Part shown: in pieces, positions 1 through 5,628 of the stretch | Layout of the letters: the number at the start of each line of letters is the position of its first letter | Position numbering within the stretch: position 1 is the stretch's first letter | Assembly: GCA_019510535.1 (NCBI GenBank) | Contig: JAEKKE010000415.1 | Coordinates: 1-5,796, forward strand | Length of the DNA stretch: 5,796 nt | Reading direction: 5' to 3' | Source of the DNA: Acidobacteriota bacterium | GTDB lineage: Bacteria > Acidobacteriota > Terriglobia > Terriglobales > Acidobacteriaceae | Notes under the pieces: model-generated | What the model saw: the letters and a program-made list of their open reading frames with translations, nothing else | What the model was told of the DNA's origin: nothing | Databases searched by the model: none | Translations under genes and position numbers: made by a program

Positions 1-2
1 AG

Positions 3-152
3 CGTGATCTGATTGATGCCCGCAGGGTTGTGTTAAAGTTTACGCCGCGCGTAGAGCGCATCCTCATGCGCCTTGTCGATCGGCATCTCCTGGAGTTGGA
101 TCGCGTCGGCCCCCAGATCAAGCAGGCGCTGGAAAAGGTCATGAGCAAGTGA
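3..152 (+). CDS. C-terminal fragment of an unidentified protein
   Basis: An open frame enters from the left edge and ends at the TGA at 150-152, giving 49 residues of an otherwise unseen protein. The fragment is rich in Leu, Val, Arg, Lys, Asp and Glu with regular spacing of hydrophobic residues (for example RILMRLVDRHLLELDRV, ending QALEKVMSK). This looks like an amphipathic, probably helical, C-terminus of a cytoplasmic protein, which supports real coding. I do not recognise the family and assign no function. The next gene starts 58 bp downstream on the same strand, so co-transcription is possible. The main doubt is that only 150 bases are visible. Confidence 0.6.
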   Translation, partial: RDLIDARRVVLKFTPRVERILMRLVDRHLLELDRVGPQIKQALEKVMSK

Positions 153-178
153 GCTTCGGACTGAGATGGGTCAGTAGG

Positions 179-193
179 GCGAGGGATCCTCGC
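179..193 (+). promoter_or_regulatory. Small GC-rich inverted repeat in the leader of the DUF2007 gene
   Basis: GCGAGG-GAT-CCTCGC is a perfect 6-bp inverted repeat with a 3-base centre, ending 17 bases before the ATG at 211. No T-run follows, so it is not a standard intrinsic terminator for the upstream gene. It could be a protein-binding site or a small RNA hairpin near the ribosome binding region, where no clear Shine-Dalgarno sequence is visible. It may also be chance. Confidence 0.25.
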
Positions 194-210
194 GTAAGAT
201 TGGGCAGCAC

Positions 211-648
211 ATGGCCGAAGCTCTGGTAAATGTCGAGAAGTTCCGCGATCTGACCGCGGCCATGATTGCGCGCAGCCTTCTGGAGAGCGATGGTATCCAG
301 TGTTTCCTGCAGGACGAAAACTTTGTCCGGATGGATTGGGGCTACTCGCAATTCATCGGTTGGATTCGTCTGCAGGTGGCGCCTGCTGACCTCGAGCGGG
401 CGAGGGAGCTGTTGGCTGCGCCCATTCCGGAAGAGCTGGACGTCGCGGATGGGGAAGAGCCCGAACCGCAGCCTCGATGCCCGCAGTGCGGCTCCCTGGA
501 TGTCTCCCATCCCGGCATTCGCAAAGGTTGGAGTTATTTCCTGCTCTGGCTCGGTTTTCCGGTGCCTGTCCCCAGTGACCGCTGGCACTGCGAGAGTTGC
601 CGCGTGGAATGGATCGACGACGGCAAAGAAGCCGAAGTCAGCCTGTAA
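211..648 (+). CDS. DUF2007 domain protein with C-terminal zinc ribbon
   Basis: This 145-residue protein has an N-terminal DUF2007-type domain (about residues 4-72), a family often labelled 'putative signal transducing protein'. Family hallmarks visible are the opening VNVEKFRDL, the segment LLESDGIQCFLQDEN (23-37), and IRLQVAPADLERARELL (52-68). A variable acidic linker follows, then a zinc ribbon with two cysteine pairs, C90-P-Q-C93 and C127-E-S-C130. Between the pairs lies a short hydrophobic stretch (about 109-120). It is probably a soluble metal-binding protein; its biochemical role is not established. The start at 211 matches the usual beginning of the family, although the Shine-Dalgarno signal is poor. 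Its last 11 bases overlap the end of the glutaredoxin gene on the other strand. Confidence 0.9.
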   Translation: MAEALVNVEKFRDLTAAMIARSLLESDGIQCFLQDENFVRMDWGYSQFIGWIRLQVAPADLERARELLAAPIPEELDVADGEEPEPQPRCPQCGSLDVSHPGIRKGWSYFLLWLGFPVPVPSDRWHCESCRVEWIDDGKEAEVSL

Positions 649-892
649 CGCCGAAGAGCTCTGACATCTCGTCGTGCAGGAAGCCTTCGCCTGGGCGATA
701 GGGCTGAATCCATTTTCCATTGAGCACGAACTGCGGAATGGCGCGTTTACCGACATGGCGGATCACTTCGTCAGAAGCTCCGGGCGTGCTCTCGATGTCG
801 ATCTCGGTAAAGGGGATATTGTGCTTGGTGAGGAAGCGCTTGGCTTCGCGGCAGTCCCGGCACCAGCCGGCGGAGTAAACAGTAAGCTCCAT
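638..892 (-). CDS. Glutaredoxin-like thiol-disulfide oxidoreductase
   Basis: This 84-residue protein is the size of a classical small glutaredoxin. It begins with a beta strand (MELTVYSAGW) leading into the active site C11-R-D-C14 at the start of the first helix. It continues with the second strand (PFTEIDIE, 27-34) and the cis-proline region (KRAIPQFVLNG, 49-59, with P53), as in the thioredoxin fold. CxxC glutaredoxins reduce protein disulfides or glutathione mixed disulfides in the cytoplasm; there is no signal peptide. CRDC is not the CPYC of classical glutaredoxins, so it may belong to the broader NrdH/'glutaredoxin family protein' group and its electron donor is uncertain. It is divergent from the exported redoxin and overlaps the DUF2007 gene tail to tail. 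Only a weak GAAAG precedes the ATG. Confidence 0.9.
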   Translation of the reverse strand: MELTVYSAGWCRDCREAKRFLTKHNIPFTEIDIESTPGASDEVIRHVGKRAIPQFVLNGKWIQPYRPGEGFLHDEMSELFGVTG

Positions 893-958
893 ACTTTCAG
901 TGTACTAGGACGGGGGGTTGCCCGACCCGCCGCACCCAGAGCAGAATATTGGGCACGC

Positions 959-964
959 GGAGGT
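959..964 (+). promoter_or_regulatory. Ribosome binding site that fixes the redoxin start
   Basis: GGAGGT lies four bases before the ATG at 969. It supports this start over the in-frame TTG at 918, which would put a hydrophilic extension in front of the signal peptide. The rest of the 76-bp divergent gap must carry the promoters of both this gene and the glutaredoxin gene, but I see no convincing -35/-10 pair. Confidence 0.7.
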
Positions 965-968
965 GCGT

Positions 969-1574
969 ATGATAGCTCGTCGACTAGCGGTGCTGGGCCT
1001 GGCAGCGGGAATGACACTGCCTGCGATGGCTGTGAAGCCCGGGGAGACCGCTCCGGACTTCAAGGGAACGGACTCTAACGGCAAAACCCAGTCGCTCTCA
1101 CAGTACAAGGGCAAATGGGTCGTGCTGGAGTGGCATAACCAGGGATGTCCGTTCGAGAGAAAGCACTACGAGAGCGGCAACATGGAATCGCTGCAGAAAC
1201 AGTGGACGGACAAAGGTGTGGTTTGGCTGAGCATTATCTCCTCGGCTCCTGGCGAGCAGGGGTATGTCACCGCCGCACAGGAGAATGACTACATCCGGAA
1301 GATGAAGGTTGCTGCATCGGCAGTTGTTCTCGATCCATCGGGCTCTATCGGCCATCTGTATGAGGCAAAGACGACACCGCATATGTTTGTGATCAATCCC
1401 CAAGGGAAGCTCGTATACACGGGAGCGATCGACGATAAACCATCACCCGATCCGGCGACGCTAAAAGGGGCAAAGAACTATCTCAACGATGCCCTGACGG
1501 CGGCGATGGCGGGTCAGCCGGTTGCTGTAACCTCGACCCGGCCCTATGGATGTGCTGTGAAGTACCCGAACTAG
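969..1574 (+). CDS. Exported redoxin (thioredoxin-fold, AhpC/TSA-like)
   Basis: This 201-residue protein starts at the ATG preceded by GGAGGT. Residues 1-21 form a Sec-type signal peptide: MIARR, then a hydrophobic core, ending AMA before VKPGETAPDF. The mature protein is therefore exported, probably periplasmic. The redoxin domain begins at the typical G25-ETAPDF and has strand VVLEWHNQ (51-58). A single active-site cysteine C60 sits in GCPFERKHY (59-67), followed by the cis-Pro region TTPHMFVINP (135-144, P137). A second conserved-looking cysteine, C195, sits in RPYGCAVKY at the C-terminus. In this family the CPF motif replaces the thioredoxin CxxC, so it is more peroxiredoxin-like than TlpA-like. 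The pairing of C60 with C195 and any peroxide-reducing activity are inferred. The TAG stop (1572-1574) overlaps the first unit of a heptamer array. Confidence 0.93.
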   Translation: MIARRLAVLGLAAGMTLPAMAVKPGETAPDFKGTDSNGKTQSLSQYKGKWVVLEWHNQGCPFERKHYESGNMESLQKQWTDKGVVWLSIISSAPGEQGYVTAAQENDYIRKMKVAASAVVLDPSGSIGHLYEAKTTPHMFVINPQGKLVYTGAIDDKPSPDPATLKGAKNYLNDALTAAMAGQPVAVTSTRPYGCAVKYPN

Positions 1575-1670
1575 TTGCCAGTTGCCAGTTGCCAGTTGCC
1601 AGTTGCCAGTTGCCAGTTGCCAGTTGCCAGTTGCCAGTTGCCTGTTGCCAGTTGCCAGTTGCCAGTAGCC
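1573..1670 (+). repeat. Heptanucleotide tandem array, 14 x AGTTGCC
   Basis: Fourteen consecutive 7-bp units run in strict phase from 1573 to 1670. Twelve are exact AGTTGCC; the unit at 1643 is TGTTGCC and the unit at 1664 is AGTAGCC. The array begins inside the TAG stop codon of the redoxin gene. It resembles the short tandemly repeated heptamers known from cyanobacteria, and similar AGTTGCC runs are familiar from acidobacterial intergenic DNA (from memory). Because 7 is not a multiple of 3, every frame reads as a repeating heptapeptide (PVASCQL or WQLATGN), so the open frames here are artefacts. Confidence 0.97.
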
Positions 1671-1746
1671 AGTTGGGCAAGCAATGCAGCGTCGGGTTGT
1701 GCCAGTTGCCAGTTGCCAGTTGGGCAAGCAATGCAGCGTCGGGTTG
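1653..1746 (+). repeat. Tandem duplication of a 47-bp unit
   Basis: Bases 1653-1699 and 1700-1746 are directly adjacent copies, identical at 46 of 47 positions; the only difference is A at 1667 against T at 1714. Each unit holds two heptamers, then AGTT, then the non-heptamer segment GGGCAAGCAATGCAGC followed by GTCGGGTTG. The first copy overlaps the last two and a half heptamers of the preceding array. It is a higher-order repeat probably made by slippage or unequal exchange. No coding role is likely. Confidence 0.95.
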
Positions 1747-1795
1747 CCTGAGTGGGTGTCCAGAATGCACAAGACCGTCCATGCAGTACCTCGTC

Positions 1796-1823
1796 AACTG
1801 GAAACTGTTAACTGGCAACTGCT
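1796..1823 (-). repeat. Four inverted degenerate heptamers abutting the permease stop
   Basis: Read on the plus strand, the units AACTGGA, AACTGTT, AACTGGC and AACTGCT follow one another without gaps. They are the reverse orientation of the AGTTGCC array (the exact inverted unit is AACTGGC). The last ends at 1823 and the permease stop codon occupies 1824-1826. The stretch 1747-1795, between these and the 47-bp duplication, holds nothing I recognise. Confidence 0.85.
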
Positions 1824-3584
1824 TTAGGCGCTGAGCTTGTAGCGGGTCTCCGCAATCCGATAGATCGGCCGCCACAGCAGCCGGTTGATGGTCACGACAA
1901 TCAATGCCATCACGATCGTAGCCCACAGCAGAACCGGGAACTGTCCGGCGTCCGTCGCCGCGGAGATCTGTGCTCCCAGGCCGAAGGTGGACAAAGTCTG
2001 ATTCTTCAACCGGAAGTACTCGGCCACGATGGACGCATTCCATGCGCCGCCGGATGCTGTCACCAGGCCGGTGATCAGGTAGGGGAAGATCGACGGCAGA
2101 ATAATCACTTTCCACTTTTCGACTGTCGAGAAACGGAACAGGCGGCCTACCTCACGCAGATCGCTGGGAATGGCGATCGCCCCGGCGATGACGTTGAACA
2201 AGATGTACCACTGTGTTCCCAGCAGCATCAGCGCGATCGATCCGATACCGAGTCCACCGCCCGCCTTCACGATCGCAACCAGCAGCACCGGGAAGACAGC
2301 GGTCGCCGGTACAGAGGCCGCGATCTGCGCCAGGGGCTGCGCGATGCGTGCCAGGCGCGGATGTAGGCCGATCGCCACACCAGCGGGGATGGTCCAAGCG
2401 GAACCGATCAGCAACGCCGCAAAGACCCGCAGGAAGGTCGCTCCGGCGCCGAGGAAGATCATGCCAATCTGTCGCGGCTGTACCTCTCGTAACAAGACGA
2501 TGGCATGGGTCGCCGCGAATAGCACGATGCCGATGAACAAACCGGCTGCGACATAACGGAGCACCTTCTGCACCGTGGAGTCCGAAGCGGGTTGTTGGTG
2601 CTGTATTGCACGGCGTTTGTACGAAGTGCGATAGAAGAACTCACTGACCGGGCGGAGCGTACGCTGCCGCAGGTGACTAATCGCAGTGGAGTGTTGCAGC
2701 AGGTGGAGGAGCGGCGAGGAGACGCGGTTCGAGCTCTCTGTCTGCTCGAACTTGAACTTATCGCTCCATGCGATCAGCGGCCTCCACAGAAGCTGATCGG
2801 TGGCCACGATGATGGCGATCATCGTAAGCAGGCCATAGGTGATGGCGCGGAAATCTCCATTCGCTGCCGCTGTCTGCAGGTACGATCCAAGGCCTGGCAG
2901 ACGGAAGTCGCGGCTGCCGAGGATGAACATCTCGCAAGCCATCAGGAAGAACCATCCTCCCGCGACGGACACCATCGAGTTCCAGATCAGACCGATGGTG
3001 GCAAAGGGAAGCTCCAAATGGAAGAAGCGCTGTATCGGAGAAAAGTTGTAGATGCGCGCCGCCTCGGTCAACTCACGCGGAATGGCCTTGAGCGATGCAT
3101 AGAAGCTATAGGCAATGTTCCACGCCTGCCCCGTGAAGATGAGGATTATGGCCCCCATCTCGATACCGAGCTGATGGCCGGGGACGAGAGCTACCATCGC
3201 CAGCATGACTCCAGGAAGGAAGCTGAGGACCGGGATCGATTGCAGAATATCCAGGCACGCCAGCATCAGGCCCTCAAGCCTAGGCGTATAAGCGGCGATG
3301 TAGCCGTAGATCAGCGCGAAAGCGAGCGACAGCAGATACGCAAAGCCGATGCGCACAATCGAGAAGAACGCATACATCGGCAATGCATGCGGCGAGAGGG
3401 AGATGGCGAAATCCGTACGTGGAGTCGAGTTCCAGTAACGGGCAATCTGCACGACGGCATAAAAACAAGCCAGCAGAAGACCCGCGACGCAGAGGTCAAG
3501 GAAGACCGGCCAGCTACGGCGAACAACGACAGAGCGAGCGAGAGTGTCGCGCCGCAGATGGAAGCCGGCAGGAAGCTGGATCAT
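1824..3584 (-). CDS. ABC importer permease with two fused permease domains
   Basis: This 586-residue inner-membrane protein is two binding-protein-dependent permease domains in one chain, the architecture of the 'duplicated permease component' of anion-type (nitrate/sulfonate/taurine superfamily) ABC systems. Each half has roughly six hydrophobic segments (about 29-49, 72-92, 107-133, 143-163, 194-220, 248-268; then 341-363, 377-402, 423-440, 446-470, 497-515, 549-570). Each half also has an EAA-like coupling loop that docks on the ATPase: E174-AARIYNFS to LP193 and E478-VGRLFRFS to LP497. Both halves end with an LLWRP motif (265-269 and 569-573), further evidence of internal duplication. A polar linker (about 275-338) joins them. 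A fused permease may supply both membrane halves of the transporter alone. The start overlaps the ATPase stop as ATGA, with AGGAGA seven bases upstream. Substrate unknown. Confidence 0.93.
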   Translation of the reverse strand: MIQLPAGFHLRRDTLARSVVVRRSWPVFLDLCVAGLLLACFYAVVQIARYWNSTPRTDFAISLSPHALPMYAFFSIVRIGFAYLLSLAFALIYGYIAAYTPRLEGLMLACLDILQSIPVLSFLPGVMLAMVALVPGHQLGIEMGAIILIFTGQAWNIAYSFYASLKAIPRELTEAARIYNFSPIQRFFHLELPFATIGLIWNSMVSVAGGWFFLMACEMFILGSRDFRLPGLGSYLQTAAANGDFRAITYGLLTMIAIIVATDQLLWRPLIAWSDKFKFEQTESSNRVSSPLLHLLQHSTAISHLRQRTLRPVSEFFYRTSYKRRAIQHQQPASDSTVQKVLRYVAAGLFIGIVLFAATHAIVLLREVQPRQIGMIFLGAGATFLRVFAALLIGSAWTIPAGVAIGLHPRLARIAQPLAQIAASVPATAVFPVLLVAIVKAGGGLGIGSIALMLLGTQWYILFNVIAGAIAIPSDLREVGRLFRFSTVEKWKVIILPSIFPYLITGLVTASGGAWNASIVAEYFRLKNQTLSTFGLGAQISAATDAGQFPVLLWATIVMALIVVTINRLLWRPIYRIAETRYKLSA

Positions 3585-4966
3585 AGACCGGTCTCCTGTT
3601 TGTCTTTCTCTTCCTCCTCAACCTCCGGAGCATCGGCGAAGGTGCTCTCCGGCTCCGCAAGAGCCGACTCGGGAAGAGTAAAGCGGCGGCGCGTTGAGTC
3701 GAAGTCGAAGATCTCCGCATAGCGGCCCCAGTTGATTGCGGTTTCCAACTGACGGACGGTCTCCTCTTCAGAGAAGACTTCGTCTAGCGTGTCATGGAAG
3801 AAGTCTTCCGGCACCGTGTGGTCAGACTTTGATTGCAGTGCGCGAACGATCTGTCGCAGCAGCAGCACATTCTTCACTGCGGCCTCACGGAAGATCTCCT
3901 TCTGGCGAAGGATCTCTGCGTTGGCATACTCGGTGCCCAGCGCTGTGATGGCGGCGTCGCCTTCGGTTACGGTGAGGAACTTCAGAATCGATGCAGCTTC
4001 AACAATGGGCAACAGATCATCGATCTCGAAGGCAAGATCATCGGCCAGCCGATAAATATCTGATTTGCCGCCGTGGTCGAGCAGAAACTCAAGCAGACCT
4101 GCAATGCCGCCCGGCCGTGCGTGGGGCAACATCTGGTACTTCATCTCGCGTTGATCGCGAACACGGCGGCCGTTGATATTCGGAAGGGCCGGCGCGGGCG
4201 CTTCAGGCTGCGTAAGCACCTTGTAGATGTAGTCAACGAGCTGTGTAAAGGCAGCCGCCTTACGATCGCGAGGATGAGCCAGATTGACGCGGAAGTCCGT
4301 ACGGATGTGGCCCGGGTTACGTCCAAGCACGATGATGCGGTCTGCCAACAGCACCGCCTCTTCGATGTTGTGGGTCACGATGAAGATAGACTTCGTCGGA
4401 ATCGTCCTCTTGTGCCACAGCTCTAGCAGCTCAGATCGCAGGTTCTCCGCCGTAAGGACATCCAGCGCGGAGAACGGCTCATCCATGAACAGCACCTCTG
4501 GTTCAACAACCAGGGCACGGGCAAAGCCGACGCGTTGTCGCATGCCTCCCGAGAGCTCCTTGGGATAGGCTGCCTGGAAGCCGTCGAGACCAACAGTGTC
4601 GAGGATCTTGAGGGAGCGCTTGCGGCGTGTCGCAGCATCGACGCCACGCGCTTTCAATGGCGCTTCGATGTTTTCGAGAACCGTAAGCCATGGGAAGAGT
4701 GCGAACGACTGAAAGACGATACTGACATTTACGTTAGCGCTCTGGATCGGTGCTTCGTGCCAGTAGACTTGCCCCGCCGAAGGCGTGGAAAGACCGGTGA
4801 GCATGCGCAGCAGGGTCGACTTGCCAGAGCCTGAAGGGCCAAGCAAGGCGATGATCTCTCCCTGGACGATGGAGAGGTCCGTCGGCGAGATGACCTGGAT
4901 GCGGTTCTCGCTCGGTTGGGAATAATATTTCTCGACGCGCTCGGCGCGAATGATGGCTGGCTGCAT
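3581..4966 (-). CDS. ABC transporter ATPase with C-terminal AAA-associated domain
   Basis: This 461-residue cytoplasmic protein energises the fused permease encoded immediately downstream. The nucleotide-binding domain (about 5-250) has all motifs: Walker A GPSGSGKST (43-51), Q-loop Q86 in VFQSFALFPW, signature LSGGMRQR (138-145), Walker B VLFMDE with E163, D-loop SALD (166-169) and switch H199. The sequence around these is typical of the nitrate/sulfonate/taurine ATPases. After a proline-rich linker (254-262) comes a second domain (about 279-432) matching the AAA-associated C-terminal family (PF09821 from memory). Its marks are PGGIAGLLEFLLDHGG, DIYRLADDL, EIDDLLPIVEAA, QKEIFREA and the near-invariant INWGRYAEIFDFD (411-423). 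This domain is longer than a plain ATPase needs and probably regulates transport or senses something, but its function is unknown. The last 30 residues are strongly acidic. Only a weak AAGAAG precedes the ATG. Confidence 0.95.
   Translation of the reverse strand: MQPAIIRAERVEKYYSQPSENRIQVISPTDLSIVQGEIIALLGPSGSGKSTLLRMLTGLSTPSAGQVYWHEAPIQSANVNVSIVFQSFALFPWLTVLENIEAPLKARGVDAATRRKRSLKILDTVGLDGFQAAYPKELSGGMRQRVGFARALVVEPEVLFMDEPFSALDVLTAENLRSELLELWHKRTIPTKSIFIVTHNIEEAVLLADRIIVLGRNPGHIRTDFRVNLAHPRDRKAAAFTQLVDYIYKVLTQPEAPAPALPNINGRRVRDQREMKYQMLPHARPGGIAGLLEFLLDHGGKSDIYRLADDLAFEIDDLLPIVEAASILKFLTVTEGDAAITALGTEYANAEILRQKEIFREAAVKNVLLLRQIVRALQSKSDHTVPEDFFHDTLDEVFSEEETVRQLETAINWGRYAEIFDFDSTRRRFTLPESALAEPESTFADAPEVEEEEKDKQETGL
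3592..3597 (-). promoter_or_regulatory. Ribosome binding site of the permease inside the ATPase gene
   Basis: On the minus strand AGGAGA lies seven bases before the permease ATG and within the last codons of the ATPase gene. Together with the four-base ATGA stop/start overlap (3581-3584) it supports translational coupling and a two-gene operon. Confidence 0.7.
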
Positions 4967-5023
4967 GCTTCTTGATTTTTAGTGTTGAGGTTTGATAAGC
5001 CGTTTGTTGCTGAAAATTCACAA

Positions 5024-5081
5024 CTTGCAAGCGGGGACGCTGCGGACAGCGTATCATTGTTTCAGCGGGCGCGTCAGACGC
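5024..5081. promoter_or_regulatory. Cluster of three palindromes in the divergent control region
   Basis: The 188-bp gap (4967-5154) separates the ABC operon (leftward) from the receiver gene (rightward) and must hold both promoters. It contains three symmetric elements: CTTGCAAG at 5024-5031; ACGCTG-CGGA-CAGCGT, a perfect 6-bp inverted repeat, at 5037-5052; and GCGTC-A-GACGC at 5071-5081. The last two share the GCGT/ACGC core. They are plausible operator half-sites for a dimeric regulator, but no such regulator is encoded in the window. I see no convincing -35/-10 pair; GATAAT at 5092-5097 is a possible -10 for the receiver gene without a matching -35. Confidence 0.4.
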
Positions 5082-5135
5082 TTTCGCGCAGGATAATACG
5101 TTCGTGCAAGCTGCCGGTTGAAATTTTTCGACTTT

Positions 5136-5145
5136 GAGGTAAGGA
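5136..5145 (+). promoter_or_regulatory. Ribosome binding site of the receiver gene
   Basis: The purine-rich GAGGTAAGGA ends nine bases before the ATG at 5155. It is a good Shine-Dalgarno sequence and supports that start. Confidence 0.75.
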
Positions 5146-5154
5146 ATCACCCCC

Positions 5155-5535
5155 ATGACAGAGACCACAGGGAATCAGCCACGCGCCAAGGTGCTGGTAG
5201 CGGACGATGAGCAGGTGATCGCAAATACGCTGGCGATCATTCTCAACCAGGCAGGTTTCGAAGCAAAAGCGGTTTATAGCGGCGAAAAAGCCGTGGAGGC
5301 GTTGGACTCCTTCCGCCCGGATATGCTGATCAGTGATGTCATTATGACCGGGATGACTGGCATTGAAGCTGCAATTGAGACGCGTACGCGTCTTCCTCAT
5401 TGCAAGATTCTTCTCTTCAGCGGACAGGCCGCCACGGCCGATCTGCTGGACAAGGCACGGAGCCAGGGACACGAGTTCGAGATCCTGGCAAAGCCCGTGC
5501 ACCCAACCGATCTGTTGGCGAAGCTTCGCGGGTAA
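5155..5535 (+). CDS. Stand-alone CheY-like response regulator receiver
   Basis: This 126-residue protein is a single receiver domain with no output domain. The key residues are all present: the acidic pair D17-D18 after strand AKVLVADDE, phospho-acceptor D61 in PDMLISDVIMTGMTG, the switch Ser S89 in ILLFSGQ, and K113 in the conserved KPV (113-115). It is presumably phosphorylated at D61 by a histidine kinase and acts by protein contact, as CheY- or Spo0F-type proteins do; no kinase is encoded nearby. It has no signal peptide or membrane segment, so it is cytoplasmic. It is a one-gene unit: good ribosome binding site upstream, strong terminator 20 bp after the stop. It is divergent from the ABC operon and any regulatory link between them is only possible, since it lacks a DNA-binding domain. 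Confidence 0.95.
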   Translation: MTETTGNQPRAKVLVADDEQVIANTLAIILNQAGFEAKAVYSGEKAVEALDSFRPDMLISDVIMTGMTGIEAAIETRTRLPHCKILLFSGQAATADLLDKARSQGHEFEILAKPVHPTDLLAKLRG

Positions 5536-5555
5536 ATTTTAGTAAGTAAAAGCAG

Positions 5556-5590
5556 AAAAGCGTCCCTGAGAAGGGGCGCTTTTGGTTTTG
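5556..5590 (+). terminator. Intrinsic terminator of the receiver gene
   Basis: The arms AAAAGCGTCCC (5556-5566) and GGGGCGCTTTT (5573-5583) pair over 11 bp, with one T-G wobble. They close a six-base loop (TGAGAA) and run into the T-rich tail TTTTGGTTTTG. The hairpin starts 20 bases after the receiver stop codon. It is a textbook rho-independent terminator in the plus direction. Confidence 0.92.
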
Positions 5591-5628
5591 TTGAGAGGAT
5601 TGAAGTGTGACGCGTATGGAGGGAGCTT

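Noticed and set aside
918..968. Upstream TTG start for the redoxin
   Set aside because: The extension is hydrophilic, would mask the signal peptide, and has no ribosome binding site. The ATG at 969 has GGAGGT upstream.
1573..1746. CRISPR array
   Set aside because: The repeats are 7 bp and 47 bp and directly abut with no unique spacers, and no cas gene is present.
1573..1823. Conventional intrinsic terminator between the redoxin and permease genes
   Set aside because: No stable GC-rich hairpin followed by a T-run is visible in either direction. Only the repeat-based inverted arrangement is present.
1461..2115. Minus-strand and plus-strand open frames through the heptamer array, reading as repeated WQLATGN or PVASCQL peptides
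   Set aside because: A 7-bp repeat without stop codons is open in all frames by arithmetic. These frames overlap the redoxin and permease genes and have no family features, so they are artefacts.
2592..3722. A 376-codon plus-strand open frame antisense to the permease and the end of the ATPase
   Set aside because: The opposite strand encodes clear permease and ATPase domains. The plus-strand product is an unstructured-looking Arg/Asp/Glu/Gln-rich chain, typical of an antisense shadow in GC-rich coding DNA.
4994..5023. Possible minus-strand promoter for the ABC operon (TTGTGA at 5018-5023, GCTTAT-like -10 near 4995-5000)
   Set aside because: The -10 matches the consensus at only three positions. 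It is too weak to list without transcription data.
5074..5502. A 142-codon minus-strand open frame antisense to the receiver gene
   Set aside because: It lies opposite a receiver with all catalytic residues intact and shows no recognisable features of its own.
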